This document shows positions 25,151 to 38,200 of a DNA stretch of 64,000 bases, piece after piece. The notes beneath the pieces are model-generated. The model did not search any database. It saw nothing but the letters and a program-made list of their open reading frames with translations, and was not told the DNA's origin. Position 1 is the first letter of the stretch. Each line of letters starts with the position of its first letter. Source of the DNA: Alentia gelatinosa. Taxonomy: Eukaryota; Annelida; Polychaeta; Phyllodocida; Polynoidae. A program made the position numbers and the translations under genes. The DNA is taken from assembly GCA_950022655.1 (NCBI GenBank), contig OX465581.1, forward strand, positions 104,763,125 through 104,827,124. Reading direction: 5' to 3'.

Positions 25151-25575
25151 ACTCCAAGAGATATCAGCCAGTAAACAGTGGAGTACTGTAGAGAGGAGGG
25201 TGATCCTGTACGGACACAAACGACTACCCTAGACACACTTACCCAGGACTGTCATTGGGTATACCGGACGGAGACAGACATACGTCACCAGTGCCAGTTG
25301 TGTGTATAGCCGTAAAGAACCCACAGACCACAAACCAGAACCGCGCCCGGAAGTCACACTTACCGCTACATGCTCATAGCTCAGAGACATTACCTCTCCA
25401 AACTGCTTCTCCCAAACAGGGAATCACTCAGTATCTTCGCCGTGAGTAGTTTTGAGGTATTTCTTTCAACCCTTATCCCCGATAAAGCAATTATTGAGGA
25501 AGAAACGACTGCGTCTTCATAGATGAGAAGTCTACTCAAAGTGGAATTTGAACCGCTCAGGAAGGTTTTGCGCGG

Positions 25576-25620
25576 ATGTTGACAGGATTTCTTTGGATAA
25601 TTCTGAATCCCCTCATTTAG
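25576..25620 (+). other. Short upstream ORF (14 codons) in the presumed 5' leader
   Basis: ATG at 25576 with a weak start context (C at -3), ending in TAG at 25618-25620, in the same frame as the homeobox CDS. Its stop shows that the main protein cannot start farther upstream in this exon. It could dampen translation if the leader is transcribed from here. Confidence 0.4.
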
Positions 25621-25755
25621 ACTTTATATCCCGGAGCGCTTCGCGTGTCCCGGACCCGGAGGCCGCCACCCGCCGCCATCCTGCAGGGCCCCGGATCGTC
25701 CGCGTCGCCCGCCGGCCGCCGGGAAGCCAACCTCCCCGACGCCGCGGCCCTCAGA

Positions 25756-26359
25756 ATGTCGCTCCTACACCCTTTCTATCCGGGCGGCTACGCGCTGTAC
25801 CCGGGCGGGCCGGCTGGGTCGTCCCGGGCGGGGCCGGCCTACCTGCCGGGGATGGTGCCGCCGCACGTGCCGCTCGCCGTGCCGGCCGACTACGGCGCGG
25901 CTCTCGGGATGAGTCTCTCCATGCCCGCCGTCGGCTTCCCCATGCTGCAGAGCACGGCGCACTCACACCCGGACTCCATGCTCGTCTCCACGGTCAGCAA
26001 GGCCGCTGCGGCCGCCGCCGTGCACGGGCAGAAGTCGCCGTCCCACCAGCCGCAGCATCACCTCAATAATAACAATAACAACAACAGATCCAATGGACAA
26101 TTGACGAAATTCACCATCGACGAGATCCTCGGGAAGAAGGATTCAGACAAGTCGGCGGGGAAGCCGGGCGCCGACGCCTTGATGTCACCCGGAGAACCGC
26201 AGTGCCAGCCGGACAACGGGTCCTCCATGGTGGGGCTAGACGCCTCAAGAGACTGTTCAGCAAGTCCCGGGGCACAGGACGAGAACCAGGACGATATTGA
26301 CCCCAATGCCCGCTTCTCATGGCTCCAATGTACGCGGTACAGACCGCCCAAACTCCCAC
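25756..26359 (+). CDS. Msxlx: Msx-like homeobox gene (Msxlx-type), exon 1: N-terminus with eh1 motif
   Basis: Exon 1 encodes residues 1-201 plus the first base of codon 202. The start is the first in-frame ATG after the TAG at 25618 and has A at -3. The N-terminus is rich in Pro, Gly, Tyr and Met (MSLLHPFYPGG). It is followed by an Ala run, a His-rich patch and seven Asn (about residues 104-110). FTIDEILG at residues 119-126 is an eh1 motif, which in NK/Msx-type homeoproteins recruits Groucho/TLE co-repressors, so a nuclear repressor is expected. An acidic patch (ENQDDIDPN) leads to RFSWLQCTRYRPPKLPR, a conserved-looking block just before the homeodomain. The exon ends CCCAC/gtgagt, a canonical donor at 26360. 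High GC and strong third-position bias mark it as genuinely coding. Confidence 0.85.
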
Positions 26360-29300
26360 GTGAGTATATGCCTCTTTTGTAATATTTGAATTATTGTACT
26401 CAAGTCTGTATCTGTATATAACATGTTTCTTTTTTTTTACGTTATGAGTTTAATTTAATGAAGTTAGCTTTCTCATGCACTGATGTATTTCTTTCTCTAC
26501 AATGTATGGGTAGATATATGTCTTTTTCCGAGATGATTCGTCAGTCTATACTGAAGGAGTACCTCGTAGATAGAATGTATATTCTGATATCTTTTTGTAT
26601 CAATTCAGTGTGTTGATTGTTCAGATATATGACCAGTAGAACAGTGAATGAGATGAAAAATTCCTATTTCACTCTAAGGACAGAATACTAGGGCACCGAA
26701 ATCTGAAGCAGAGGGAAAGTCTAGTGCACACCTAAATGATATATTCCAATTCCTGCAAACCTTCTTCCAAAAATCAGCACGCTTTGTAAGATAGATGAGG
26801 TGTTCTAGACTTCTATGAATTGCTAATGCCACAAATCCATGATAAAAAACATTTCACGGCAATTTATATTAAATGGCATGAAAAAAATAGTCAACTGGAA
26901 TACCTGCTTTGGAACTTCATGTAATATACAAGGCTTTTCCCTTCAAATCAACCACGCAATTACATATGCATAATGCTGGTAAAACTATCTTTATTTAATT
27001 CAGTTATGTGAATGTGATTGCTAATAGGAAGAAGTTTCCGAAAGCCCTAGATCTGTGAATCTGAATGTCATGCAAATACTAGGGTGGACCTCCAAAAAAG
27101 AGCAATTCCATACACTAAACGCATCATAAATGTACACATTCTGTGTATCGTTGGGTTAAATGTAAAGTCTGCTTACTACAGATTTATTATCTATATAACG
27201 TCATTTAAGATTTCATTATATTGAGGTATTGCTAGATATATTCTCATTCATCCTAGAATGACTATAGTCTATCGTCTGAAAATTTCCAACTGTTTTACAG
27301 TGCTGACAGACAATTCAGATATATATGTATACATGTATATACCATAACAGACGGAGACTGCAATCACAATATCGGGACTTAGCAATGCTAATATGAAGGC
27401 GGAAATAGGAATCTTAATAATAATGATAGACGTGGCTGTTTAGCTGTAGATATGTAAATTGAATAATAAAATGTCCTCATATATAGATATATATAAAGTG
27501 TTCTCCCCTTGGACATGCCTTATATACAACCGACATAGGAGACATAATGCTGACTAAACAGATGGAATTCGAAACGCACCAGCACTCAGCATATATATAT
27601 ATACGATGTGACATCCTATTTGATTTATTTTGACCGTACTGCAAATCAATGTGATCACCGAAGTGTACATATCGTCTTCTCTACTGTGTAACCTGTTGAT
27701 TTAACAGCGTCTGCCCCGCAGTTTGATTTAGTTTGATTTGTTTCGTCAACATCCTTTGGCTGTGGTCAGGTGTCTAGTGGTCAGACAGGGTTCAGAGGCC
27801 ACCATTATCGGATCATGTCTGCTTCGATGACCAGCCAGTGTATACACCGATTCTGTGTTGGCCCTTATCGCACTACAACAACCCTGGATTTGCCCATTCA
27901 GTCCCCACAACCCTCACTCTCTCTATAAACCAATTCTCCCTTCTGGTAGCCATCATCCCGTAACAAACCGCCGATCTCAATTCCCATCACCGGTCTACCA
28001 GCGCCGCCAATTATTGCCCACAGGGAGAAGGACTGAATACCGGGTCTGTTAGAGTATTTAACCAATTCTATGTGTTCCGCTTCTCTGTGCGACCGTTATG
28101 TGTGCTGACCACAGCGGTGGGGCCCGTTGTGCTCCGTCCTTCCAATCTCCCCACCAGCGCTGTGCCTCGTGACGCCTCCGCGGGTCTCATTGGTGTCTCC
28201 CCGGGAGGCGGTTGGGTGTGGGCGGCGGGCGCCAGACGGGCCATGCGGGCCCCCTCTCCAGCACCGCATGGACCGCGGGCCGGGCGTGACGAGCGACCAA
28301 TACTGGTCGATTGACTCCCTCCCCGAGTCAATCATGCTGGCTGACAGCCCCCCAGCTGCCCGCCTAGCGTTCCAATCACTTCCACTGGCCTTGGCCCCAC
28401 TGTCTCTGCCCTGACTCTGCCGACATGGCCTGCATTGTAGCGTCAGTGAGGCTGAATAGACAAGAGGAGAATGTGAAGGTGAATCTTCTGTGAACAACCA
28501 CACCTCCATTTATCACCTCATATATCGGAGTTCATTAATCACCCGTGTGCACCATAGGAGGTTCTGACCTGAGAGTAAACCATCCATGAATCCAAAGAGG
28601 AAAGTTGGTCAAGGAAAAGTGAAAAGTCAATTTACGGGTCTTTCATTGATAAACTGGTCTTGCAAACTATTTTTGAATCTTTCTAGATCTCTTGGAGTGT
28701 TCAATACATTTTGGTTCTGTTATTTTATTGTTAGCCACCTTAGTAAAAAGGAACATTCCTATTTCAACATATAATACCTGTAACAATATTTTGTGCCCAA
28801 CTAATTGCGGCTGTAAATACACAGGACGATTGTCTAGGGGGATTTTATGCAATAGAATGGAGGAATTGTCACGGAAATGACTTGGGTCCTGGGGTTTACA
28901 CCAGGGAAAGTATGTATAACTATATACAGGTGGTATACAGGAATTAAACCTCAAGCTATAAATCGACATCAATATGATTTAAACATCACAGTTTAGAGTC
29001 ATGCATTTGGTACCATTTCCAGTTAGAATGCGGGCTTCTCATAAAGCATGTTATTTTGTTTTTCGGTAACAACAAGCATTTTATTAATAAATAATGCATG
29101 CAATTAGCTTGTGGCAGTGGTTTATTGCATGATGCACTGTGTGGTACAAGAATGACGCTTCATGCGGGCTTTGGGAGAGTGAAGGGGGTTACAAAGTGTT
29201 TAATCATCAATGATACCTGCTGATGGAAACCCACTCCCAAAACACACGTGATCCAACAAATGGACGCCGAACAGCACACGTGACCCTTCCGGAACGCTGC

Positions 29301-32300
29301 CAAAACCAAGTAGCTGGGGTCAGTGGACATCCGCCGGAACCAGAAACACACCAGTGACAAAGAGCCGGTGCGCACGGCTGTCACCAGGGGTCGCCACGGC
29401 GTGGACCAGCCATGCGCATGTGCAATTACCACGGCCGAGTTGGGGTAAATTAGAAAGTAGTTGTTTGTAAAACAAGTCACCTTTGTCTGACCTCTGCGGA
29501 GGACCCGTTAAAATAGAACAATACCGGCCTTGTCACCGCTAGGGTGGGGAGAGGGATTGTGTTGGGGAAGGGATAAATGGGAAGGGTTGTAATTGAGGAT
29601 AGTGGACATGGATAGGTCGCACTTGAGTAAATCAGGGGAAATGTAAGGCGTGGCCAACGTAATCATGCACAGGAACTGAGCCCTGTAATTCCCCACTCAC
29701 TGTATAGTTGTTACTGTGAAGTCGGCCTTTGCTGTGTACTCGCGGGGCAAATCGCGACGATGCTTCCGTCCCCGCCCTACTACCCCCTCCCTCCGTCAGG
29801 CGAATTAAAACATGGCCACGACGTGCGCAGCAGTTGGGTCAGATTGCAGTAGGAAAAAGAACAAATTTCAATTTGGCGTTTTGCCGGTAATACTAGCCGA
29901 CCACAGTCAATGGAAGAATATCAATTAATAGCGGACAGTAGGTACACTGAAATTTCTGCGTGTTGTCAAGTCAGAATGTGATAGATCGTGGTTTTTGTTG
30001 TGTCCCTGATCTGCCAATTTCTCAATATGCAAAGGCGTGTATACAACAAAAACAAGGAGAGTGGTCCTGGCTGCCTTCACTCGGTGGCTATATGCCTCAT
30101 TTCGCAGCGCCGATTGGCCCGCAAGACATGAATGCGGCGAATATGATATCCATAGCATGATTTCTAAAAGGTTTTCACTGAGGCGATTTCATTTCAAACG
30201 AGCTCTGGGAATGACAGGCATGTCTTCTGTTTTGCCTGCGTTTGTCATTTGGCGCTGCCAGACGCGAACGCCAAATGCGGCCGTAGGGGAAACTTATACA
30301 TGAACCATACGAATTGGACAGCTGAATGGGGGAGTGGGAGGGGTAGTCCGGGTTTTGGCGGTAACCCAAGACCTCGCATTTTGAGTGAATAGAAACTGTG
30401 ATGAATTTTACAATAGGAATGATATAGGATAGGCGTATTTTGGTTTCTGTCTGCGCCTCATCATGCTCTGAGTCTGCACTCAGACATATGGCGACTGGAC
30501 TTAGCCTACTGTTCCTTCAAAAAAGTATCTTTAGAACATAGAAAACTCATTCTGGGATTGACCAGCCTTCTTGCTGATGCCTTTATGCGCTTCTCCAATC
30601 TGATGAAAAGCCGGCCAGTCAATGAGGAACGAATACACCAGTAAGCTCTAAGCAGACGACATTTCCATCACTCAAAGCCGGCGCCTCATAAAGCGCGCGC
30701 CTTGTCACACCATGCGACAATGCGGAGCGGCGGTGTTCCTAATGAAGAACGTGCCATAATTGCAGACGAGCCACCCGCCCGTAATGAACCCAGTTAATTA
30801 GTTAAAGATTAATCAATGACGAATTTGTTATCAAAGACAGCGGAATGCTTTGCGCTTGTTCAATAGGCGGAATGAGAAAGGTGTTTCCGTCGCGGGAACC
30901 TCTTGAGTGCATTGTCTATGCCGCCCTGTCATCAGCGGACTGGACAAAGGTCAGGGTGTGGGGAGCAGTGTTTGTAACAGGCTCTATTACTCCACACCTC
31001 TGGGCGTGCACTGATTTGTCTTTACCTGATGATGCGCGCTTTTCCTTTGGTGGCTTAATCGCTCATAACTGTAAGGTAATTTTCCCGTGCTTTGTCTGCG
31101 TTTAAAGTACGCGTAGTATGGAACAATACATTTACTCATCAAAAGATTCACATGAATCACCAACTCTTCAGGTGTTACATCTATGATTTGTAATTCTATA
31201 TCATTATCTTTCGAATGTTTCAAATAACCCTTTGTTGGTGAATTATACAAGCTAGCATACATTGCAAATTACAATATTATACCCAAGCGGTGGATACATA
31301 GATGAAAATCAATTAAAACTACATACATGTACATGTTTATTTTTATTGTATGTGTGTAACTATCATAAGAAAAAAAACATACATATTTGATGATTCATTC
31401 TTGCATTACTGTTCTTTTTCAAGTATACATAAGTAATTTGATGAACTTCATAGTGACCTCTGACAGCCCTCATGTCAATTATATCAGCTATTTCAAATTG
31501 TTCGTGCGAGGGCGTGACAGGCTCATTAAACATAATTCTGTGCTCATATTGGTCGCGCCTAACGATGCACAATCGGTAAATTGTCTAATTAATTACCGAG
31601 TTACACAGATATCTGATTGTAATCGCATATTACGTTGCCAGAGCCAGCACCCATTCTTTCCGTCTATTTCTGAAGAGTTATGTGTTGTTGTATTTGTCTG
31701 TGGTTGTATGTGATTAGTTCTACTATTACCAAGTTCTTAGATATACCACCTAGAATATAGACAGCCCATGGCAATACGGATCAAGCTCTGTCGATATGTT
31801 CTAAATCATATTATACCGTTCCCGACAGTGTGTTACTTTAGTATGAGTTTCTGTAATATGTCATAAATGAATGCACAAACGGGACTTTGGGAATTGCACT
31901 TTTACAGCATATCATGATACATAGTTCTTTGTCACTTAGTTTAACCTATTTATGATGACAGATATTCTTGGCGTAGCACTCCATGGAACCCAATGTAGTC
32001 CTAAAGTATTACAGAAAGAGCTTTTATTTCCAATATAATCTGCTCTGGACTATCCAAAGATCTGTTGTGCATGTACCATTTGTGTTGAATTCAGACAATT
32101 GAAACATCGGCTATACAAGATGTAGTATATGTGACCAAATTACAATTGGTGTTATTGTCATATATTTTGATTACATGTATTAAATAGTTTTCTGGTAGCA
32201 TGTATACTATATTATATGTATATTAAATGTATATTACATGTCTCATCATTCCTTTGTTACAATGTTGTAAATGGCCTGTTGTGTATGGATTGTACAGAGG

Positions 32301-32388
32301 AGGTATAAAAGAGATACGTCAAGTAATCCAATCATACATTCTAACTGGATGGGTTTTCTAAAACTATACCTGCATTGTTTGTTTACAG
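26360..32388 (+). other. Intron 1 of the homeobox gene (6,029 bp, phase 1)
   Basis: It starts GTGAGT and ends TTTGTTTACAG, and splits codon 202 (C/GT, Arg). It is mostly AT-rich, with short TA runs near 27320 and 27590, a GC-rich patch at 28090-28400, and the AT-core-rich island listed at 30600-30845. No other coding exon was seen. Confidence 0.8.
30600..30845 (+). promoter_or_regulatory. Candidate intronic enhancer
   Basis: Homeodomain and Cdx-type cores (CTCATAAAGC, CCTAATGAAG, CCATAATTGC, CGTAATGAAC, GTTAATTAGTTAAAG, TTAATCAATGACG) are packed into about 170 bp of otherwise GC-rich DNA (30680-30830). It lies inside intron 1. This is inference from composition. Confidence 0.3.
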
Positions 32389-32558
32389 GTGTAAAGAGGA
32401 AGGATGGGGTGAAGAAACGGAAACTTGGTCGTAATCCCCGAGTGCCCTTCACTCAGCATCAGGTGAACACACTGGAGCAGAAATTCCAAAGAACACATTA
32501 CCTGAGTTCGGTAGACGTTGCCGAACTTTCAGCAGCACTCAACCTCACAGAAACACGG
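32389..32558 (+). CDS. Msxlx: Msx-like homeobox gene, exon 2: homeodomain residues 1-44
   Basis: This exon begins with the last two bases of Arg202 and encodes the basic linker VKRKDGVKKRKLG and homeodomain positions 1-44 (residues 215-258). Hallmark residues are present: R5, PF at 7-8, L16, F20, and LNLTETR at 38-44. The PFT..Q start and the YLSS...AELSAALNLTE helix block are Msx-like. Several positions differ from true Msx (for example QHQVNTLEQKF), which points to the Msxlx family. Acceptor GTTTACAG/GT and donor CACGG/gtgagt are both canonical. Intron retention would keep the frame open beyond the donor but delete helix 3, so it could only give a protein without DNA binding. Confidence 0.88.
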
Positions 32559-33054
32559 GTGAGTTTAGAAGCTTGCTATAAATACATATGTATTCAAACA
32601 TCTGATTTCTTTTTCATATTGCAGTTTACCGTCAGTACTCGTATTCCCTTTCCTTTCGTTTCAAGACTGTATAGGAGCTTCATAGGGTCAATGGTGATTC
32701 AATTATTATACCTGTTTACAAAATTGAAAGAACACTTCAACACCCCTCGGTATTGCCTTTGACTGATCCATTGTGTACCGTACATCTGTAAATGAGTTCT
32801 CAGAAGGGTTTCTTCCGATTGTACCAATGCATCAGAAAGATGCGCATTTTGAAGTGAATGCAGTAATAGGAAGAGTTCACAATGCAGCAGAGAAATTGTT
32901 CTTGAGTTTAAATAGCATACGGATGGAGCTTTTCATGTGAGGACAATAATCAAAAGCTGTTGTGAACCAACAGAAAATGGATAATAGAATTTACCTTGTC
33001 TGAACCCCTAGAAGAGCAGCCATTTACTACAGGGGACTATAGCAGGCCACAGAA

Positions 33055-33245
33055 ACGCATTTAATTGTGTGCACGCGAGCACATCTGTCATCGCACGGCT
33101 GGCCGAGGTGCTCTTTTGTGGCACCCGGCCCGGAGGGGCGTGAGCGCAAATAAAGGTTGCCCTCAGTGACTTTTTGTAGATGACGTTATTTGATCGTCAG
33201 CCTCTCGCAGATCTCTGCCCATGGTGACGGCTTCCCGAGGCTCGC
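33055..33245 (+). promoter_or_regulatory. Candidate intronic regulatory island
   Basis: CGCATTTAATTGTG (near 33057), a GC-rich palindromic stretch, GCGCAAATAAAGG (near 33144) and GATGACGTTATTTGATCG (near 33180) lie close together. The composition contrasts with flanking AT-rich DNA. Weak evidence. Confidence 0.25.
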
Positions 33246-33784
33246 GTCCTTACAGACGGGGCAGTGGGGCGTAAGGAGTCTGCCAAGGGGATCCACAGGG
33301 GATCAACGGGGATCCACATGATCCAGATCCACATCGACGATCACGACGGCTTTGATCTCTGAACGGCTTTATCCACAGCCAACTTCATTCAGTTCTGTCA
33401 GATGGGGGGTCGTCCACATGTATTGACACACAGGAATCGATGCCTCTCAAAAGAGCACAGGGGGGTAGGTATACATATGTATTTATTGTTTTCTATTACA
33501 AAATAGCATGGCTCTCATATACAAATATCCCATTAACAACTTAAAATTACTACCTGTGGTTGGTAGATTCCACATGAAATTAGAAAATGTGTGTGTTCTT
33601 TGCAATTGTGAATACAGAGGTAGATGGCAAAAGAATTATTTTTGCTTAAGGGGGGTAGTAAGGTTCCATTAAGTGAATTCATGGATGAGTGCACACTCCC
33701 ATACGTATCACTCTATCAATACCCACAGTCCGACAAATACCGCTCACTGGCGCGGTTCAGTGATCGCGTTCCTTTGGATTAAGG

Positions 33785-33960
33785 CCACGGGGCTCACGGG
33801 GTAACCGTTATCTGTTGATCCGGGAGATCGGAGGTTCGATCCTGACGTCTATATCAATGGGCGATTTAACGTTTTCTCGCCGCGGGCACTTCGGGTCTTG
33901 ATCTGCCGGAAAGCGGACACCTGATTCAGGCGGCCCGCTGGGCTGTGCGATGTGTTTAGA
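33785..33960 (+). repeat. tRNA-like sequence, possible SINE head
   Basis: GGGGCTCACGGGGTAACCG resembles a D-arm/A-box, and about 30 bases on GGAGGTTCGATCCTG (from 33830) is a good B-box and T-arm. No acceptor stem closes, so it is not a functional tRNA. Unrelated GC-rich sequence follows, as in the body of a SINE. Confidence 0.4.
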
Positions 33961-34159
33961 TTGGCCCTCTTTGGCGGCACACGGCGTCTTATTCTGGGTT
34001 GTTCTGGCGTCCTTAATGCCTGTTCCACCACGGGCAATCGACATCAAAGCACGGTGTCCATTTCAGATGCATTTCCCTCGCCATCTGTGTGTATGTCTTT
34101 TGGGGCTGCGTCTGTGTCTCTGCCTGTGTCTGTGTGTATGTGTTTAGTACTGGTACTCG

Positions 34160-34192
34160 CCACACACACACACTCTCTCTCTCTCTCTCTCT
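34160..34192. repeat. (CA)n(CT)n microsatellite
   Basis: CA units (34160-34172) run into CT units (34173-34192). Confidence 0.9.
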
Positions 34193-34679
34193 TTCACTCA
34201 GGAGCACGCCACCGTGGGTCACACCTGGCTAGAAGCCATGTTTGATCTTTAATTACGACCCTCTGTTCTTAACAAACCTCGCCTATCCGTGCCGACAGGT
34301 GTCGCTTCGGCTCTCGTTGCGCTGTCCTCTGCGACGCTGCCAAAATCCACCTCAACCACACAGCTCGCTCCCTCCACTCTCTATTTCCTCAACTCATTGC
34401 ATGGAGGGTAGTGTGAAATCAAGCGTGTCGACCATACTCACCTTCACATAGGCCACAGAGGGGACGCCATCAAAGCGCATGCTTATTGGGTCAAAACAAG
34501 CTGTCAGGCAGGAAAGGTCAAAGATACTATCGTTACCACGGCTCTGATGATATCTGTGGGCATTGACGACGGGTTTGTTGTTCTCGAAGAACGCTGTTTG
34601 TAGGCACAGAATAATAGTATAATACCAACTTGTTCGAGTAACGAAGTGTCAGAGGATTTTAACAGTCGTCCCGACCCAG

Positions 34680-35200
34680 ATCTACAGCACGTACGGCTTT
34701 CCCGCCAATAAAATAGATTAGTTTCGGAATATACGCCAATGTGTGATAAAGGCAGACGACAATTCGAAAAGCGCGTCTGACAAGGCTCGCCCTCTATTAA
34801 TTCTTCGCCTGCTTAAACAAGATTCGATTCGGAAAGTTTGATTCATCCTCGCCAAAAAAAAGGCATCAGTTAAGCTTGAAATATAGCCTGGTCTTCGTAT
34901 CCACTCACTTCACGCTGACAAGCGCCATTGAAAACATGGGTAGCGAGCAGGGAACGTGGAGATGCTGCCGTGTACGATGGTGTCTTTTTTACTCCCCGCT
35001 CATTGTTCTAACGGAATTCCACCAACTGAGACCTAATTAGCAGAGCGGGTGGCCGCCTGGACGTGGGGATTAATTAATTAAACTATTTGACGCTCATCAG
35101 TGCGAGGCGTAATAAGGCAGCTCGTTACCTGGTGCCGTTCGCCTCGCCCGAAAAAAAACACTGCACGATAAATCAGTCCCCTCAGCTCGCTGGGTAATTA
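34680..35200 (+). promoter_or_regulatory. Candidate intronic enhancer cluster
   Basis: AT cores are dense: CCAATAAAATAGATTAG (34705), CTATTAATTC (34791), ACCTAATTAGCAG (35030), GGGATTAATTAATTAAAC (35067), GGCGTAATAAGG (35106), GATAAATCAG (35166) and GGTAATTAGAGG (35191). They are set in GC-rich sequence. This is the richest such region in the window. Inference only. Confidence 0.32.
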
Positions 35201-38200
35201 GAGGAACCATCTCCGCCACAGCTCCCCAATCTCTACCACACCACGCCAATCTCCCCTACACAGCTGTCCTCCTGGACGTCTTTTCTTCTTCAATATTTGC
35301 CCTCTTTGTCGTAGTGAGCAGAGGCGACACGCCTACTAAGACTTTGAGTTTTAATAAATATCTCTGCTTGTCGGAGATAATGCCGCTTGTCAGGGCTCCT
35401 CCCTCTCAGCAGGTCGGGACCTCGTTCTTTGGATTAGTCCGGACAGATTGATTATAGAATAAACCTAAATCAACACGCTGCAGGGTCGAGACGTAGATAA
35501 ATCATAAACGCCCGCTTGGCAGGGACAATAGAGCCGGGGTTTGGGGCGATGGGCGGTAGCGCGCCGTAGGAAATCAATTGGAGGTGTCGGCGGCGGGTGA
35601 CGCCGGCTACGCCCCGGCCCCGGGCCCCATCGCACGTCCACCGCACTATAAAAGCAAGCCTCGGACGTTTGTCCGCGGCCACAGCAGGGCTTCCGGCAAA
35701 TCACAGACTGGGCGCGGTTTCGTATCACACCGCCCCCTGATGCGGCCAGGTGAAAGAGGCGAGCAGTGAAATTTAAAGAAGGAGGAGTGGGAGCGTCAAG
35801 AAAATCAGCCCGCAGACACCCCACACAATCAACGTCTGCGCTCCTGCTGTTTTTTCTAGCTTCTATTCACATTGAACCTAGATTTATCTCCACTATGGGT
35901 AATACGAGCTAATTAAATCACTTCTGGGCTGAATCATATGTTTGGCACGGATGTGTTAATTTGTGAATTAGCAATGGGTTTGTATGTTTGTCTTGATTTC
36001 CTAGACAATCGGGCAGAATTGGTAGATTTGTATACGAAACTATGTGTTATAATGACATCAATGTATATTTCTACAAGTATAAAAAAATAATAGTATAAGA
36101 CAACACAATATTTACCTATATGTACGCATCATACTCCGTCAAGCCGAAGTCACGTGGTGACCCAGAAATTGCTCTCGGCCAGCAAGCACTGTAGTAGTGC
36201 TACCTTCTGCTGATAGACGGCGCTACTCCTGAGAGGTCAGATGCCACATAACGGTTCGAGCAGTTGACGTATGTCGTAATAACATTCATGAGTTCCGGGC
36301 CTAACGGGGACGTCGGCCTCCGCCGTCCGTAGGCCAACAGCCCTCGACATTTGGAAGTAAAATTCGGTGAGTGGTGCTGATCTCTGACCCCAAGAAGAGT
36401 GGATCAGTGCCGAGAAAGTAAAGGAAGGTGGGGGCGGGGAGGGTATGTGAGCGGAGACGGTGGGATGTGGGAAGGAGTTGGGATGTGACTTGGCGAGTGC
36501 TGTTTTAGTATAGAGTGAGGACGTCTGGCCTCGGTGTGTTTGCTCATACAGTTACTGGAGCGAGCTCTAGTCACCGTACCCTAGTATTTGCGTGTTATAA
36601 TTTCAAATATTGTTGTTAAATGTCCAAGACTGGTCGAGCATATACATATCATAGGAAAATAATGGAAACATATATTACAAATGTACATATATTACACCAT
36701 ACGTAACAAACAGAGCTAGCACGATCGAAATACAACCTAAAACGTGTGTATCGTGGTGGGTGAGGGCGAGTATGTTTTTTTATAAGGGAGATTATTTATT
36801 TTGATGGAATATCTATTGATATACGGCAGAATATAGGTCATGTTTTACGGTAATCAATAAACCCACAAAGCTCACGTTTATTCGTAATCGTATTGCTCTC
36901 TATAACAATAAAACTCTGCATGTGTGATAGCGTGAATCTCCAGCGGCAACCTATAACATCATGAGTGGCATTGGCGAATTGTGGGGTCATTGTTTCTGTG
37001 TAATAATCATATAAAGGCGACACTGTCATGCGCCATATGGGGGTTTCGTGACGGTACCAACTTGTCTCCACCGTCTCAACCCGCCGGCCCATAACATTAA
37101 AAGGAATAGGGGATTGTTTGGGCGACCGACGCGACTGTTACCTGAGGCGGCGAGATGAGAGGCGCCAGCGGCTGGCCCTTAGTCATGGGTGCCGCAGTGT
37201 TGGCGATGCCTGGCCCTTCTACTCGTGTCTTCCATTCATTACTTTTAATATGGCTCTTGTCTGACGAGTAGCTCCAAGGTTACGCCATCAGCGTGCACCA
37301 TCTAGCGGTGAGTAACCACAACACATGTGCCCATTGCCCACGGGGCGGGCGCCCGCCTCTAGCCGGAGCCGTGTTTTCAATATACCAATCTGCGGCCCCA
37401 TCTGATGCCCCCCTTTGTGGAAAACCCGTCACTTTGGCCTCACAGACGCGAAGCAAGCTACTCGGGAATCAGCCAATACCCGTCGAGTTGCGTGAAACGT
37501 ACGCAGTGCCCCCCGCCCTGCCCCCGCCCTACCACCCAATGCCAGTGTCGTGCTTTGGTGGCTGTGAGCTGCTCGGGGCGGGGGAGGTAGTTGGGGACGA
37601 GTAGCTCTGCTATACACCCGACGATTAGGTTCCTCTGAGCCCGCCATTCAAACGGCGCCGCGCCCACAGCCCCTCCTCCGTCTACCCTCCCTTCCTCTAC
37701 CCCCACCCTCCAACAGCGGTGACATTGCTGCACGCTTGTGCACAATTAGGGGTAGAATTGCTCAGAGGTGGGGCGCATAATGAATTGGAAAAGAACAATC
37801 AGTCACAGACGTCACGCGGTTTGTCAACACGCTGGCGTGAAGGGCGCTTTGACAAGGCAGGCTTATTGTCATCACAGGTCCACCCTAGACTTCGCCCCCT
37901 CCCCTCTACTCTCACACACACACTCACACACACACACACACACTCACGTGTGTAAGGCGTGTGTCATAGAAATATGCGACAGACATGTAGGTCTTTTATG
38001 TTAGTAGCTATAGAAGTCTCCCTCTTTTTAGACAATTATTCGCTAGGTGGAACACCTGTGTTTGATATATACATATGTGGCGGCTAGTATATATATATAT
38101 AGCGGTCAACTCTCGATGGAGTTGGCGCCATCAACCGAGGAAAATGGATAAAATCGTACCTGGAATAACGGCCGCGTTGTTAAATCTACGAACCACCTTA

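Noticed and set aside
25645..25755. 37 extra N-terminal codons for the homeobox protein
   Set aside because: This would need a GTG start. The first in-frame ATG after the upstream stop is 25756, in a good context.
25548..26069. 173-codon frame overlapping exon 1
   Set aside because: Shadow of the real frame in GC-rich exon 1, without ATG and without homology.
33785..33860. Functional tRNA gene
   Set aside because: B-box is good but the acceptor stem does not pair and the anticodon arm is unclear.
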